Below are positions 63,103 to 64,000 of a stretch of 64,000 bases of DNA, piece after piece (position 1 is the first letter of the stretch; every line of letters starts with the position of its first letter). This DNA comes from Clostridiaceae bacterium. Lineage in GTDB: Bacteria; Bacillota; Clostridia; Oscillospirales; Acutalibacteraceae. The stretch is taken from the NCBI GenBank assembly GCA_016293225.1, contig JAEDEQ010000002.1, positions 1 to 64,000 on the forward strand. Direction: 5' to 3'. The position numbers and the translations under genes are program-made. A model generated the notes under the pieces. It was not told the origin of the DNA, ran no database searches, and was given only the letters and a program-made list of their open reading frames with translations.

Positions 63103-64000
63103 ATGGAATACAGAATTGAGCATGACTCAATGGGAGAGATTAAAGTTCCGGCGGACAAGCTTTGGGGCGCCCAGACCGAGCGCAGCTTTGAAAATTTTCG
63201 CATCGGTACGGGTATTGAAACCATGCCGCGCGAAATTACTCATGCGTTCGGAATATTGAAAAAAGCCGCCGCGCTTGCAAATGCCTCGCTTTGTCCCGAT
63301 AAGATGACGGACGAAAAGCTTGAAGCCGTTTGCAAGGCCTGCGACGAAGTTATTTCCGGCAGTCTCAACGAGCACTTTCCGCTTGTTGTCTGGCAGACCG
63401 GCTCCGGCACTCAGTCAAACATGAACGCAAACGAGGTTATTGCAAACAGGGCAAACAGCATTGCCGGAAAAAAACTCTGCCATCCGAACGACGATATAAA
63501 CATGAGCCAATCCTCAAACGACACCTTTCCGACAGCGATGAATATTTCCGCTGTTCTTGCGGTTGAAGAAAAGCTCATTCCCGCTCTTGAAGCTCTTGTT
63601 TCAACTTTCAAAAAGCTTGAAATTGAAAACGAGGGCGTTGTAAAATCCGGCCGCACCCATTTGCAGGACGCTGTTCCGATTTCTTTTTCGCAGGAAATAT
63701 CGGGCTGGCGCGCAAGCTTGGAAAAAGACGCCGAGCTTTTGAGACAGGCTACTTCTTCGCTCTATCCGCTCGCTTTGGGCGGCACGGCTGTCGGCACGGG
63801 GCTCAACGCTCCGAAAGGCTTTGACACTCTTGTTGCCGAAAACGTTGCAAAGCTCACGGGGAAGCCCTTTGTCAGCGCGGAAAACAAGTTTCACGCGCTT
63901 TCCTCAAAAGGCGAGTTTGTTTTTGCTCACGGCGCCGTTAAGGCAACTGCCTGCGACATGATGAAGATTGCAAACGATGTCCGCTGGCTGGCCTCCGGTC
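63103..64000 (+). CDS. fumC: Class II fumarate hydratase (5' part)
   Basis: Iron-independent fumarase interconverting fumarate and malate. The reading frame stays open to the window end (299 codons seen of an expected ~460). The N-terminal MEYRIEHDSMGEIKVPADKLWGAQTERS, WQTGSGTQSNMNANEV, SGRTHLQDAVPI and GTGLNAPKGF are class II fumarase landmarks. The SS-loop (GSSxMPxKxN) would lie beyond 64000. A class II type with Gly-rich TxxxxN is distinct from aspartase, whose substrate loop differs. GAGG lies before ATG 63103. Confidence 0.93.
   Translation, partial: MEYRIEHDSMGEIKVPADKLWGAQTERSFENFRIGTGIETMPREITHAFGILKKAAALANASLCPDKMTDEKLEAVCKACDEVISGSLNEHFPLVVWQTGSGTQSNMNANEVIANRANSIAGKKLCHPNDDINMSQSSNDTFPTAMNISAVLAVEEKLIPALEALVSTFKKLEIENEGVVKSGRTHLQDAVPISFSQEISGWRASLEKDAELLRQATSSLYPLALGGTAVGTGLNAPKGFDTLVAENVAKLTGKPFVSAENKFHALSSKGEFVFAHGAVKATACDMMKIANDVRWLASG

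Noticed and set aside
1..64000. CRISPR array, tRNA/rRNA genes, insertion sequences or prophage
   Set aside because: No regularly spaced repeats, tRNA cloverleafs, transposase or phage structural genes were recognised; repeats found are the pntB duplication and local hairpins.

Overview
The window looks like chromosome from a spore-forming, Gram-positive member of the Clostridia, most likely an uncultured relative of Oscillospiraceae/Ruminococcaceae. The reasons are Firmicutes gene order (rplI-dnaB-tilS-hpt-ftsH; prpC-prkC-rsgA-spoVM; yicC-remA-gmk-rpoZ-priA-def-fmt; scpA-scpB-ytfI-ytfJ-dacF-rluB), sporulation genes (spoVM, ytfJ, a dacF-type carboxypeptidase), strong AGGAGG ribosome sites, frequent TTG starts, and an anaerobic gut-type gene set. 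The family-level assignment is inference. Almost every gene is on the + strand; only folT at the left end and rnhA near 46.2 kb are on the - strand. I see no tRNA, rRNA, CRISPR array, insertion sequence or prophage.

Layout. 1-0.9 kb: folate transporter folT behind a tetrahydrofolate riboswitch, divergent from a consensus promoter. 0.9-3.3 kb: ylxM-ffh-rpsP-khpA (SRP targeting and translation), closed by a terminator. 3.4-7.5 kb: a hexose phosphomutase, a tiny protein resembling a bare cell-wall sorting signal, and a secreted alpha/beta-hydrolase. 7.5-11.2 kb: a three-gene proton-translocating transhydrogenase operon whose beta subunit carries two identical copies of its nucleotide-binding domain III. 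11.3-17.6 kb: two M42 peptidases, a GNAT, a YnbB-type PLP enzyme, a DUF2461 protein and a second phosphomutase. 17.7-21.2 kb: an FG-GAP membrane protein with a two-component system. 21.2-28.5 kb: yqhQ-prmC-M50 protease-scpA-scpB, then the ytfI-ytfJ-dacF-rluB group. 28.5-37.6 kb: yicC-remA-gmk-rpoZ-priA-def-fmt-yugP-rsmB-rlmN. 37.7-41.6 kb: phosphatase PrpC, PASTA kinase PrkC, GTPase RsgA, a 49-aa membrane peptide and a 28-aa SpoVM. 41.7-46.5 kb: a divergent type IIA topoisomerase pair and convergent rnhA. 46.6-56.2 kb: rnjA-gdpP-rplI-dnaB-tilS-hpt-ftsH. 56.2-64 kb: a structured leader and degenerate UppP-like membrane protein, ftsK/spoIIIE, a YgiQ radical SAM protein, a ComEC-like metallo-beta-lactamase protein, a DUF3006 protein and the 5' part of fumC, cut by the window end.

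Most of the window is conserved housekeeping: protein synthesis and targeting, replication and segregation, RNA processing, cell-wall signalling and sporulation. The unusual parts are (i) the transhydrogenase beta subunit with tandem, protein-identical domain IIIs that both lack the Lys-Arg-Ser motif expected to hold the NADP 2'-phosphate; (ii) the short-gene interval after rsgA that hides spoVM; (iii) a UppP-fold protein without the catalytic motifs, behind a multi-hairpin leader; (iv) a ParC-type subunit with Ala at the quinolone-contact serine; and (v) the minimal sorting-signal protein. All calls come from reading the sequence; no database search was run.
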